Assembly (NCBI GenBank): GCA_035761045.1
Contig: DASTRU010000023.1
Coordinates: 1 to 14,446 of the forward strand
Direction: 5' to 3'
DNA length: 14,446 nt
Source: DASTRU01 sp035761045
GTDB taxonomy: Bacteria > Pseudomonadota > Gammaproteobacteria > Burkholderiales > Burkholderiaceae_E
Shown here: positions 1 through 6,595 of the stretch, one piece after another
How the letters are laid out: every line of letters starts with the position of its first letter
Position numbering within the stretch: the stretch's first letter is position 1
Notes under the pieces: generated by a model
The model's database searches: none
The model's input: only the letters and a program-made list of their open reading frames with translations
Told to the model about the DNA's origin: nothing
Program-made: the position numbers and the translations under genes

Positions 1-334
1 GAGCAACGAGAACGGTAAGTCCCGCGAGCGAGGCGACTAATGTTTCGCCAGCTTGCCAAGTCGCCACCAACGCTTTCCATAAGGTGGCTTCGTTGTGGTA
101 GCCACGCAAATTCAAGGTAACGATGGCATTGGTTTGCGCGATGGCGAATACGATCAAGGCGGCTAACGTGAGCGCGAATAATCCTTCCACGCCGAGACGG
201 TGGGCGCTGCCAAGTGGCGCGCCACACCGCGTGCAACGCGCTACTTCACCATGGTTTAAGGGACGATACGCATGGATGGCGTCGCACTGTAGGCAGACGA
301 CGCGATCACGAATCAGCGATGACGAATCACTCAA
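1..334 (-). CDS. PqiA/YebS-type paraquat-inducible membrane protein, N-terminal part (runs off left edge)
   Basis: About 111 residues are visible, reading leftwards from a TTG at 332-334. Residues 14-37 form a zinc-ribbon with CxxC at 14/17 and a second CxxC at 34/37. A hydrophobic helix follows at about 47-66, then a segment ending in LWKALVATWQAGETLVASL. This order (N-terminal cysteine ribbon, then membrane helices with a conserved LW...L...W..G stretch) is that of PqiA/YebS proteins. These are inner-membrane partners of MCE-domain PqiB/YebT in envelope lipid transport. The frame is closed upstream by the TAA at 350-352, and TTG is the only plausible start between that stop and the cysteines. 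No strong ribosome binding site is visible, only an A/G-rich stretch. It lies 15 bases after the FMN-binding gene, so the two are probably cotranscribed. A pqiB partner would lie beyond the left edge. Confidence 0.8.
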   Translation of the reverse strand, partial: MSDSSSLIRDRVVCLQCDAIHAYRPLNHGEVARCTRCGAPLGSAHRLGVEGLFALTLAALIVFAIAQTNAIVTLNLRGYHNEATLWKALVATWQAGETLVASLAGLTVLVA

Positions 335-349
335 TGCGGTTCTTTTTTC

Positions 350-838
350 TTAGGCTGAACGACGCTCGAGTTTCTCATGCTCGCCCGCGCCTTCGTAGCG
401 CTCCCCGGTGATCATCGCCTTGGCTAAGCCAATCGCATGAACAATCGTGCTAGGTGGGGAATCCCAATATTCGGCACGTACCACTTCAACGCAAAGTAAA
501 ACTAAGTCGGGCTCGTCCAAACCCTTAGGAAACCATGCGCGGTATTGCGGACGCCACAAGCGTTTCATCCGCTCGTGGTCGCGCGAAACACGCGCGATTC
601 CCGATACGGAAACGTAACGTTGGGTCTTTGGGTCCGCGTACGCCAGATTCACGCGGTGCTCGCGCGCCACCTCGCCAACCTTGGGTAAGGACTCGGACGT
701 AAAGAAGCACAGCTCACGGTCGGAATCGACTTCCAAGGTAGCCAACGGACGGCTGCGTAGCAATCCGTCGTCATCGACCGTGGTGAACATGGCGTATTCG
801 ATATCGCGAATTAGTTCGGTCAGGCGTTCGCCGCTCAT
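350..838 (-). CDS. Pyridoxamine 5'-phosphate oxidase-like FMN-binding protein (general stress protein 26 type)
   Basis: The 162-residue product matches the split-barrel flavin-binding family that includes Bacillus general stress protein YdaG. Visible hallmarks are DIEYAMFTTVDDDGLLRSRP near the N terminus, with the conserved RPL, the central barrel strand YVSVSGIARVSRD, and a late segment ending in AEYWDSPPS. Such proteins are small cytoplasmic FMN or heme-binding dimers induced by stress; no specific reaction can be assigned. The length is normal for the family. The ATG at 836-838 is preceded by AGGAG with six bases of spacing. A sigma-54-like element lies upstream on the same strand (877-891), giving a predicted leader of about 27 bases. 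The PqiA-like gene follows after 15 bases. Confidence 0.88.
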   Translation of the reverse strand: MSGERLTELIRDIEYAMFTTVDDDGLLRSRPLATLEVDSDRELCFFTSESLPKVGEVAREHRVNLAYADPKTQRYVSVSGIARVSRDHERMKRLWRPQYRAWFPKGLDEPDLVLLCVEVVRAEYWDSPPSTIVHAIGLAKAMITGERYEGAGEHEKLERRSA

Positions 839-876
839 CTCCGACTCCTAAGTTAATGATTCGAAAACCCTTACTT

Positions 877-891
877 GCAGGCGGCGTGCCC
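877..891 (-). promoter_or_regulatory. Possible sigma-54 (-24/-12) promoter for the FMN-binding protein gene
   Basis: Read on the minus strand this is GGGCAC-GCCGC-CTGC followed by A. It keeps the GG-N10-GC spacing and the GGCACG core of the consensus TGGCACG-N4-TTGC, with T changed to G and the first T of TTGC changed to C. The predicted transcript start is about 27 bases before the ATG. It is weaker than the elements at 3968, 4127 and 9483, but its place and direction are right. Confidence 0.45.
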
Positions 892-922
892 ATGGCGACG
901 AGAGTAAGCCTATCGATACGCA

Positions 923-938
923 AGGCACATGACGTGCT
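923..938 (+). promoter_or_regulatory. Weak sigma-54-like element upstream of the DUF378 gene
   Basis: The sequence AGGCAC-ATGAC-GTGCT has correct GG-N10-GC spacing but departs from TGGCAC-N5-TTGCT at the first T and at the first T of the -12 part. It points towards the DUF378 gene and predicts a leader of about 69 bases. GG-N10-GC alone is common by chance in GC-rich DNA, so this is only a candidate. The rest of the 839-1017 gap holds no gene that I can see. Confidence 0.25.
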
Positions 939-1017
939 GCCGGCGTTGTGTCGTCTCAAACGAGCGGCAGGACCTCGTCATTGAATTTTTCAACTACCTT
1001 TCTCTCCGGAGACCATC

Positions 1018-1275
1018 ATGGCCATTTCCGAAACCCGTAGCGATCTAAACCTAAGGAGCGCCGCGCAAGGTCTTAATGCAATCGATTGGATTGCGCTTGC
1101 GCTTGTCATCATCGGCGGTATTAACTGGGGGCTCGTGGGGCTTGCCAATTTTGACTTGGTAGCCTTTTTGTTCGGCACATTGTCCCCCGTGTCGCGCATT
1201 GTTTACATCCTCGTAGGCTTGGGTGCGTTGTATACGCTTTACCTTGCTATTCGACTGGGGAAAAAAGCAACGTGA
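1018..1275 (+). CDS. DUF378 family small inner-membrane protein
   Basis: The product has 85 residues: a short polar N-terminus of about 21 residues and two membrane helices (about 22-43 and 57-78). The signature INWGLVGL is at residues 35-42, followed by the aromatic-hydrophobic NFDLVAFLFG. This signature and the two-helix layout are typical of DUF378 (YuzA-like) proteins, whose function is not known. The ATG has a GGAGA site five bases upstream. The gene stands alone on the plus strand and ends in a strong terminator 26 bases after its stop. Codons include the rare pair CTA AGG near the start. Confidence 0.88.
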   Translation: MAISETRSDLNLRSAAQGLNAIDWIALALVIIGGINWGLVGLANFDLVAFLFGTLSPVSRIVYILVGLGALYTLYLAIRLGKKAT

Positions 1276-1300
1276 CCAATAACTAAGTTGCTTAATTTTC

Positions 1301-1332
1301 GACGGCGCGGTCTAAGGACCGTGCCGTTTTTT
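1301..1332 (+). terminator. Rho-independent terminator after the DUF378 gene
   Basis: A ten-pair stem (1303-1312 with 1317-1326, one G-U pair) carries a four-base loop TAAG and is followed at once by six T residues. It starts 26 bases after the DUF378 stop. Confidence 0.9.
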
Positions 1333-1343
1333 ATTTACCCGCT

Positions 1344-1700
1344 TTAAGGAAATGAATTACGCAGCAGCATGACGGCGTCTTTCATATGGCGGGCCTCTTC
1401 GTTAAGTACATCCTCGATGAGCCATTGCGTGGCGACATCGGGGCCATCGAGCCATAACGTAAGTTCTTTATACGTTTGAATTCCTACCCACTGCGGGATG
1501 GAAAGTTCGGTGGGGGCGTTCAAACAATGCACACCAACTTCTTGCGAAGCAAACGCTTTCGTAGATTGCACGCCGGCATAAGCGGGCGAGGATTGATGCG
1601 ACGACACCTTCCAAGAAACCGCTTTGGAGCTAGAGCCAAATAACGAATTCATCGTGCAACTCGCGTCATACGTGATGACGTGGTCGAACGCACTCTCCAT
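1344..1700 (-). CDS. Hypothetical protein with ferritin-like C-terminal tail; possible gene remnant
   Basis: The open frame gives 118 residues. The last 45 or so, from VGIQTYKELTLWL through IEDVLNEEARHMKDAVMLL, read like the end of a bacterioferritin/Dps-like four-helix protein, where the family has YREI...T...LEDIL..EEEHA.D. The first 70 residues resemble nothing I recognise and lack the first ferritin helices with their iron ligands. I read the other two minus frames over this stretch and found no ferritin N-terminus there either. No ribosome binding site precedes the ATG, and the frame stays open upstream into the terminator of the next gene. The region is more AT-rich than its neighbours. 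It may be a decayed or rearranged ferritin-like gene rather than an active one. The upstream gap 1701-1810 holds no other gene that I can see. Confidence 0.35.
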   Translation of the reverse strand: MESAFDHVITYDASCTMNSLFGSSSKAVSWKVSSHQSSPAYAGVQSTKAFASQEVGVHCLNAPTELSIPQWVGIQTYKELTLWLDGPDVATQWLIEDVLNEEARHMKDAVMLLRNSFP

Positions 1701-1810
1701 GCCAACGCGACCGACACGAATTTCGTGGTGGATGTCACGAATGCGCGAGCTATCGAAAGCGAAACAGTAGGTTTTACCGCCGCGCTTGAAAAAGCGTGTG
1801 GAAAAAACAA

Positions 1811-1837
1811 TAAAAAAGGCGGGCCGATAGCCCGCCT
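1811..1837 (-). terminator. Rho-independent terminator after the Gly/Ser-rich secreted protein gene
   Basis: On the minus strand a perfect stem AGGCGGGC / GCCCGCCT with a five-base loop is followed by a run of T residues (A tract at 1812-1817 on the plus strand). It lies 22 bases after the stop codon of the 1859-2611 gene and closes the BON / secreted-protein transcript. Confidence 0.92.
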
Positions 1838-1858
1838 CGATACGACTAAGCCGTTTGA

Positions 1859-2611
1859 TTAACGCGAAGGGCTGGAGCTCGAGCTACCGCTCTTGTCGTT
1901 TTGTTTTTCGCTGTGTTTCTTCGAGCGCTTCTTGTCATACACATCGCTGCTCGGGTTCTTTTCCTTACTCGCGCTCGATGTTCCAGGACCTTGCGCACCC
2001 GGATTAGGACTGCCCGTGCTAGGCATTTCACCGCGCGCGCTGCCCTTTAGGTTTTCACTCGTGCCGGCCGTGCCGCGCGGAGTCGAGGACGAGGATCCGC
2101 TCGAACCAGAACCCGACATACCGCTACTGCCGGAGCCCGACATACCGCCGCTGGACGAGCCGCCCATCGACGATCCGCTGCTGCCGCTTGCGCCACCGCT
2201 CGTGCCGCCCGTCATGCCACCGCTTGAGCCGGCCGTGCCGCCGGTGGATCCGGTGCCGCTGCCCGCGCCATAAGCGCCCGCGCCGGTCGCACCGCTCGAG
2301 CTACCGGTGCTGCCAGCGCTGCCCGGCGTGCTGCCGCCATAGGCGCCACCCGCGCTGTTGTTCGTACCGGTGCTACCACCGCTGGTCGTGCCCATGCCGC
2401 TGGATCCCGCGTCGGTCGCGCCGCTCGTGCTGCCAGACGCGCCCGACGAGCCCATCGAGCCCGACGAACCGCTGGAACCAGCGCCGCCGCCACTTTGCGC
2501 AAGCATGAGTGGTGGATCGATCACATCCTTGCTGGTTGCGGCATGCGCCGCGGTCGCTGCGCCAAAACACGCTGCGATCGCCATGGCACTTAGGGTTTTC
2601 ATCGTTTTCAT
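1859..2611 (-). CDS. Secreted Gly/Ser-rich low-complexity protein
   Basis: The 250-residue product starts with a clear signal peptide: MKTMK, a hydrophobic core and a likely cleavage after AHA at about residue 24. Residues from about 40 to 180 are almost only Gly, Ser, Ala and Thr with scattered Met and Tyr. They include an eight-residue tandem unit (GSGSSGMS). The tail (about 185-250) is hydrophilic, with Pro/Gly and then Lys/Ser-rich stretches such as KKRSKKHSEKQNDK. This suggests an exported, disordered, periplasmic or surface protein. I do not know a functional family and database hits will be blurred by composition. The ATG at 2609-2611 has AGGAG six bases upstream. It follows the BON gene by 81 bases with no visible terminator between, so it is probably the second gene of that transcript. 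Confidence 0.8.
   Translation of the reverse strand: MKTMKTLSAMAIAACFGAATAAHAATSKDVIDPPLMLAQSGGGAGSSGSSGSMGSSGASGSTSGATDAGSSGMGTTSGGSTGTNNSAGGAYGGSTPGSAGSTGSSSGATGAGAYGAGSGTGSTGGTAGSSGGMTGGTSGGASGSSGSSMGGSSSGGMSGSGSSGMSGSGSSGSSSSTPRGTAGTSENLKGSARGEMPSTGSPNPGAQGPGTSSASKEKNPSSDVYDKKRSKKHSEKQNDKSGSSSSSPSR
2111..2158 (-). repeat. 24-base tandem repeat coding for an eight-residue Gly/Ser/Met unit
   Basis: The words acccgacatacc (from 2111) and gcccgacatacc (from 2135) are 24 bases apart, and flanking bases also match in part. On the coding strand they encode repeated SGSGSSGM. The unit sits within the low-complexity part of the secreted protein. Confidence 0.6.
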
Positions 2612-2692
2612 GAGTTGCTCCTTGTCGTTAATGGAGTTGCTTAAGGGTGGAAGAGAGGAAACGTTGTTGGTGCATGACAGCGGCGAATTGAC

Positions 2693-3904
2693 CTACTTGT
2701 TGCCGATGCCCGTTCCGTTGCTCGCGGAGGAAGCGCCACCGCCGTTCGAGGCCGCGCTCGCGCCCGACCCAATCGACGTTTGACTTTCGCCACTCGACGA
2801 CGAGGACTCCTTCGCGAAAGGCGTGCCTGAACCTTCGGAACCGTGCAAAGAAACGCCGCCACTAGTGGATCGATCGGCCGATGAGCCCGCAGCGGTGGTC
2901 TCGCCCCCTGGCCCCCCCGTCATCGAGCTGCGGATAACGTCGCTCGAAGGCGACGCTTGCGTAGAAACGCGCTGTTGTTCTTGCGTCACGCTGGGCGCGG
3001 TTGAACTACGTCCAACACGCAGATGGTTTTCGATGTCTTGCACGCCATGCACGTCATCGACGATGTCTTCGATGAGATAACGCATGCGACGCTCGGGTAC
3101 CGAACCTTCAAGCGTGACTCTCGCGCTCTCGACACGCACGCTCACGTCTTCCACGTCAACGCGATGCTCGTGCAACAAGCGTTCGCAAATTTCTTCGCGC
3201 AGCCGTTCGTCGGAGCGTTGATATCCCTTAGGACCCGCGCGGCCACGCAAGGACGCGCGCGAGCCCGGCATCGGCGCCGGACGCGGCATGGCCTCGCGAT
3301 ATTGGTCGCCCAGCGGCCGTTCGTTGGAGCCGCGTTCGTACGACACGCCGCCATATCCTTGTTGCGTGCCTTGGACTCCGCTGTACCGTTCGCGCCCGCT
3401 TTGTTGATCACCATGGGAACGTGACGACGATTCGCGCGCGGATGCAGCGGATGCATCGCGTCGTCGCTGGCCGATATAGGCATCGCCACCACCATAACTC
3501 GCGCGGTAATCATCGTCTTCCGCGCCAAAACTGCGTTCTTGGCGTTCCTCCGAAGCGCGGTGATAACGCTCGGGCTCTTGCCACCCTCGCTTACCAAAGT
3601 CTTGATCGACGTACTGCAGTTCGTCGCGATAGCCGCCATATCCCGACCCGCCACCACCGCGGCCGCTGTAACTCGCTTGGCCGGCGCCAAATGCTTCGTG
3701 CCCGTACCCACCGCGAGGTCCTAAGGAATAGTCCTGCGTACCGTAGCCGCCCTCATCGTCGGCGCTCAACTCAAATCCGGATCGTTGCTCGTTGGATTGG
3801 CCGCGACGCTCGGGCGCGATATCGGGCTCGCTGGGATGAGAGCGATCATCGCCACCACGCTCGAATGGCGTACGACCTCGCGAACGTTGTTGTGGATTAG
3901 GCAT
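2693..3904 (-). CDS. BON-domain protein with long Arg/Gly-rich disordered arms
   Basis: The 403-residue product has no signal peptide. Residues 1-220 are rich in Arg, Gly, Ser, Tyr and Gln, with GYGG-type repeats. A BON domain follows at about 225-299: GPKGYQRSDERLREEICERL leads into VEDVSVRVESARVTLEGSV and ends at GVQDIENHLRV. Residues 300-403 are Ser/Thr/Gly-rich. This GPKGY.RSDER...BON arrangement is common in Burkholderia stress-linked proteins; BON domains bind phospholipid or act as partner modules. AAGGAG lies seven bases before the ATG. A sigma-54-type promoter (3968-3982) lies upstream and rpoN is divergent. It probably heads a two-gene transcript with the secreted Gly/Ser-rich protein. 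Confidence 0.85.
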   Translation of the reverse strand: MPNPQQRSRGRTPFERGGDDRSHPSEPDIAPERRGQSNEQRSGFELSADDEGGYGTQDYSLGPRGGYGHEAFGAGQASYSGRGGGGSGYGGYRDELQYVDQDFGKRGWQEPERYHRASEERQERSFGAEDDDYRASYGGGDAYIGQRRRDASAASARESSSRSHGDQQSGRERYSGVQGTQQGYGGVSYERGSNERPLGDQYREAMPRPAPMPGSRASLRGRAGPKGYQRSDERLREEICERLLHEHRVDVEDVSVRVESARVTLEGSVPERRMRYLIEDIVDDVHGVQDIENHLRVGRSSTAPSVTQEQQRVSTQASPSSDVIRSSMTGGPGGETTAAGSSADRSTSGGVSLHGSEGSGTPFAKESSSSSGESQTSIGSGASAASNGGGASSASNGTGIGNK

Positions 3905-4126
3905 GCGTCATCTCCTTGTCTTGAGTCACGTGCGGTAATTGCGTTGCACGTTTCGATAAGGAAAGGCGCAAGCGATGTGCCGTGAACTCCTTAGGACAAG
4001 CACTTTTCACATCGAGACACAACACGCATTTATGCAGACCATTGAAAGTTTTTCTGAATAGGTGATGTACCCCTACTACGTTCATGTTCCCGGACTTACG
4101 AGGGAGTAACTAATTTTTAACGGCGC
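3905..4126. promoter_or_regulatory. Divergent control region between the BON gene and rpoN
   Basis: This is the bulk of a 279-base gap with no gene that I can see. Besides the two sigma-54 elements it holds two short inverted repeats. GCAT-TT-ATGC lies at 4026-4035, about 92-101 bases before the rpoN -24 element, which is a usual distance for an enhancer. CGTGC...GCACG (3929-3933 and 3946-3950) lies in the predicted leader of the BON gene. A TACCCCT word is present near 4067. None of these can be assigned to a named regulator from sequence alone. Confidence 0.35.
3968..3982 (-). promoter_or_regulatory. Sigma-54 (-24/-12) promoter for the BON-domain gene
   Basis: On the minus strand this reads CGGCAC-ATCGC-TTGC. 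It matches TGGCAC-N5-TTGC except for the first base and has the exact GG-N10-GC spacing. The predicted start of transcription is near 3956, giving a leader of about 52 bases to the ATG at 3904. It lies in the rpoN/BON divergent gap. Confidence 0.68.
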
Positions 4127-4141
4127 TGGCACGACCATTGC
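4127..4141 (+). promoter_or_regulatory. Sigma-54 (-24/-12) promoter of rpoN itself
   Basis: TGGCAC-GACCA-TTGC is a full match to the sigma-54 core consensus, including the G after TGGCAC and the GG-N10-GC spacing. The predicted start of transcription is near 4152, about 32 bases before the GTG start of rpoN. This indicates that the sigma factor gene is transcribed by its own holoenzyme. Confidence 0.78.
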
Positions 4142-4183
4142 CTAAAGACTTCGACTCTCTGGCTTTCCTCGAAGGACATACGC

Positions 4184-5653
4184 GTGACGACCAGTACTCC
4201 CCGTCTCGAGTTACGCGCGAAGCAACACCTCGCGCTTACGCCGAGGCTGCAACAATCGGTCCGTCTGCTGCAGCTCTCTACGATCGAGTTTTCGCAGGAA
4301 CTTCATAACGCGCTCGCGCAAAATCCGTTTCTCGAGGAAGAGGACGGATGGGCGGCGTCGAGCGATACCGCGGTATCGACGTCCACGATCGATACACCTT
4401 CGGTGGACACGCTAGCGACCACCGCGCCCGAACCTCCCGCGCAAGAGCCGATGCTCGACGACCCGATTTGGGGTTCGCAATCGAGCGCGTCGGCCGATTC
4501 GGCGGCGGCGTGGAACGGCGCGGAGCGCCCCGATGGCGACGAAAGCGATGTCGCCGATTGGGCCGCGAGCGCGACGACATTGCGCGAGCATTTGCACGAG
4601 CAACTTATTAGCCCGCACATTAGCGATGAGCTGCGTCCACCAGCGCGACTAATCATCGAAGCGTTGGATGACGACGGTTACTTGCGACTAAGTCTCGACG
4701 AGTTGATGCAAGCCGTCGGCGAGAATTCCGGTCTGTCGCTTGAAACACTTACCGCCGCGCTTAAGCTCGTGCAAAGCTTCGATCCGCCCGGCATCGCGGC
4801 GCGCAGTATCGACGAATGCATCTTGCTGCAACTAAGGGCCTTGCCCTCGGATACGCCGTATCGCGACTTAGCGATTTCAATCGCGCGTGAACATGTCACC
4901 AAACTCGCGCGTCGCGAGTTCGAGGAAATCGAAGCGATGCTTGAATGCAGCGAAGACCATCTTCGCGAGGCGGCATCGTTGATTCGCGCATGCGCGCCTC
5001 GTCCAGGTTCGCGGTTTGGCGCGGTGAAATCCTTAGCCGTGGTGCCCGATGTGATCGTGCGCAAGATCAAGGGTAAATGGATCGCCAACGTTAATCCGGC
5101 CGTGCGTCCGCGCATTCGTATCAACCGGGTGTACGCACGCATGCTACGCGGCGCGAAGGACCGCAATCACGCAACGCTTTCGCAACACTTGCAAGAAGCG
5201 TATTGGCTCATGCGCAATGTCGAGCAACGCTTTAGCACGATTCAACGCGTGGCCGACGCGATCGTGGCGCGTCAACGCGCGTTTTTCGAGGTGGGCGACG
5301 TAGCGCTTAAACCCCTGCTCATGCGCGACTTAGCCGACGAACTCGGACTGCATGAGTCCACGATTTCACGCGCGACGGGCAATAAGTACATGGCCACGCC
5401 GCGCGGCACGTTCGAGTTCCGGCACTTCTTCTCGCGCGAATTTGAAACCCGCACCGGCGGTAAATGTTCGGCGGCGGCCGTGCGCGCCCTATTGCGGCAG
5501 ATGATCGCGGAAGAAAATCCCGAAGCGCCGCTCACGGATGTAACGCTCGCGAAGATGCTGTCGGAACAAGGCGTGCGAGTGGCACGCCGCACGATCGCGA
5601 AGTACCGCGCGTTGATGAACGTGCCGCCCGCTGAATTACGCCGGCAAATTTGA
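4184..5653 (+). CDS. rpoN: RNA polymerase sigma-54 factor, orphan copy
   Basis: The 489-residue protein is a complete sigma-54. Residues 1-50 are the Gln/Leu-rich activator-interacting region (LTPRLQQSVRLLQLSTIEF). Residues 51-125 are an acidic linker. The core-binding domain follows, with LVQSFDPPGIAARSIDEC at about 195-212. The DNA-binding domain has the helix-turn-helix LHESTISRATGNKYM (about 389-403), and the RpoN box ARRTIAKYR is at 467-475. The start is GTG, supported by GAAGGA seven bases upstream and by the normal position of the Gln-rich region. It directs core polymerase to -24/-12 promoters and needs an ATP-driven enhancer-binding protein. It is flanked by a divergent BON gene and a convergent BrkB gene, not by lptB, hpf or ptsN, so it is probably a second rpoN. 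A sigma-54 promoter precedes it. Confidence 0.96.
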   Translation: MTTSTPRLELRAKQHLALTPRLQQSVRLLQLSTIEFSQELHNALAQNPFLEEEDGWAASSDTAVSTSTIDTPSVDTLATTAPEPPAQEPMLDDPIWGSQSSASADSAAAWNGAERPDGDESDVADWAASATTLREHLHEQLISPHISDELRPPARLIIEALDDDGYLRLSLDELMQAVGENSGLSLETLTAALKLVQSFDPPGIAARSIDECILLQLRALPSDTPYRDLAISIAREHVTKLARREFEEIEAMLECSEDHLREAASLIRACAPRPGSRFGAVKSLAVVPDVIVRKIKGKWIANVNPAVRPRIRINRVYARMLRGAKDRNHATLSQHLQEAYWLMRNVEQRFSTIQRVADAIVARQRAFFEVGDVALKPLLMRDLADELGLHESTISRATGNKYMATPRGTFEFRHFFSREFETRTGGKCSAAAVRALLRQMIAEENPEAPLTDVTLAKMLSEQGVRVARRTIAKYRALMNVPPAELRRQI

Positions 5654-5683
5654 ACGCCTGATACGCAAGCGCGAGTCGAGGAC

Positions 5684-6583
5684 TTAGGACGCCGGCTCGC
5701 GCGTTCCCGCCGGTACCGCGAACTGCGCGCCCAGCAGGAAGACCGCGGTCGAGTAGTAAAGCCACATCAAAATAACCGCCAGCGAACCCGCCGCGCCTAA
5801 AGTGTTGGCGGTGCCCATGCTTTCCAAGTACCACGCGAACAATCCACGTCCGGCGGTAAAGAGCAAGGCCGCGCTGATTCCACCGCGTAACGCGTCCTTC
5901 CATCGAATGGTGATGTCGGGCAACGCGCGCAATAACAACGTAAAGGCCATGACCAGCCCGCTTAAGGTGACCAACACGCGAACGGCTGAAGCAATGCTCT
6001 TCGAAGTATCGTCGGCTCGCCACAACCACTCTGTCACCGCGCCTAATGCCGCGTCGAGCACCAGCAGCACGACCAGCAAAAAGCCAATTCCCACGACCAA
6101 GCCAAACGATACGAGGCGCACCCGCACTAATCCCGATAGACCGCGTGCTTGCTTGGCCATGGGAACCGCGAAGATCACGTTAAGCGCGCTATTGAGTTCC
6201 GCGAACGTCGCGCTCGCGCCCACGGCGATCGCGCCAAGGGAGATCACGGTGGTCCATCCACGGTCGCCGCTCTTCCAAGCATTCGCCACCATCGCTTGAA
6301 TGGCGATCGCCGCATCGGCGCCAACCAAGCCTTGTATTTGCGCATACAAGCGGCCCTGCACCGCCTCGGGTCCTAGCAACATGCTCGCCACGCCAATCAC
6401 GACGACTAATGTCGGTGCTAATGAAAACGCGGCATAAAACGCGACCGAGGCCGACCACGACGAGCAATGATCGTCTCCCCAACGCATGAACGGTACTAAT
6501 CCGGCACGTATGCGGGCAACAAGCCCCGCTGAATGCGCGGCGCGAAGTGGGCGCGATTGGGAAACATGACTGGGTGAGCTCAT
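5684..6583 (-). CDS. YihY/BrkB family membrane protein
   Basis: The 299-residue protein has a cytoplasmic N-terminus of about 40 residues followed by about six membrane helices. Family marks are WSASVAFYAAFSLAPTLVVV near residue 45, the WTTVISLGAIAVGASATFAELN segment near 110, and LPDITIRWKDALRGGISAAL followed by LGAAGSLAVILMWLYYS near the end. The YihY/BrkB family was once called ribonuclease BN and 'virulence factor BrkB'. It is now best described as an uncharacterised inner-membrane family. It is the last gene of the four-gene membrane operon: the ATG is 12 bases after the antiporter stop, with AGGA about ten bases upstream. It is convergent with rpoN, with 30 bases between stops and no clear terminator there. 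Confidence 0.9.
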   Translation of the reverse strand: MSSPSHVSQSRPLRAAHSAGLVARIRAGLVPFMRWGDDHCSSWSASVAFYAAFSLAPTLVVVIGVASMLLGPEAVQGRLYAQIQGLVGADAAIAIQAMVANAWKSGDRGWTTVISLGAIAVGASATFAELNSALNVIFAVPMAKQARGLSGLVRVRLVSFGLVVGIGFLLVVLLVLDAALGAVTEWLWRADDTSKSIASAVRVLVTLSGLVMAFTLLLRALPDITIRWKDALRGGISAALLFTAGRGLFAWYLESMGTANTLGAAGSLAVILMWLYYSTAVFLLGAQFAVPAGTREPAS

Positions 6584-6595
6584 TGTGTAATCGTC

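Noticed and set aside
1893..2783. Pro/Leu- and Arg/Cys-rich plus-strand open frames opposite the secreted protein and BON genes
   Set aside because: They are the antisense reading of Gly/Ser-rich codons, have no ribosome binding sites and resemble no family. The minus-strand frame has a signal peptide and terminator.
4060..4085. NarL/FixJ-type heptamer (TACCCCT) as a named regulator site
   Set aside because: Only one half-site fits the consensus; the second half of a 7-2-7 arrangement is absent.
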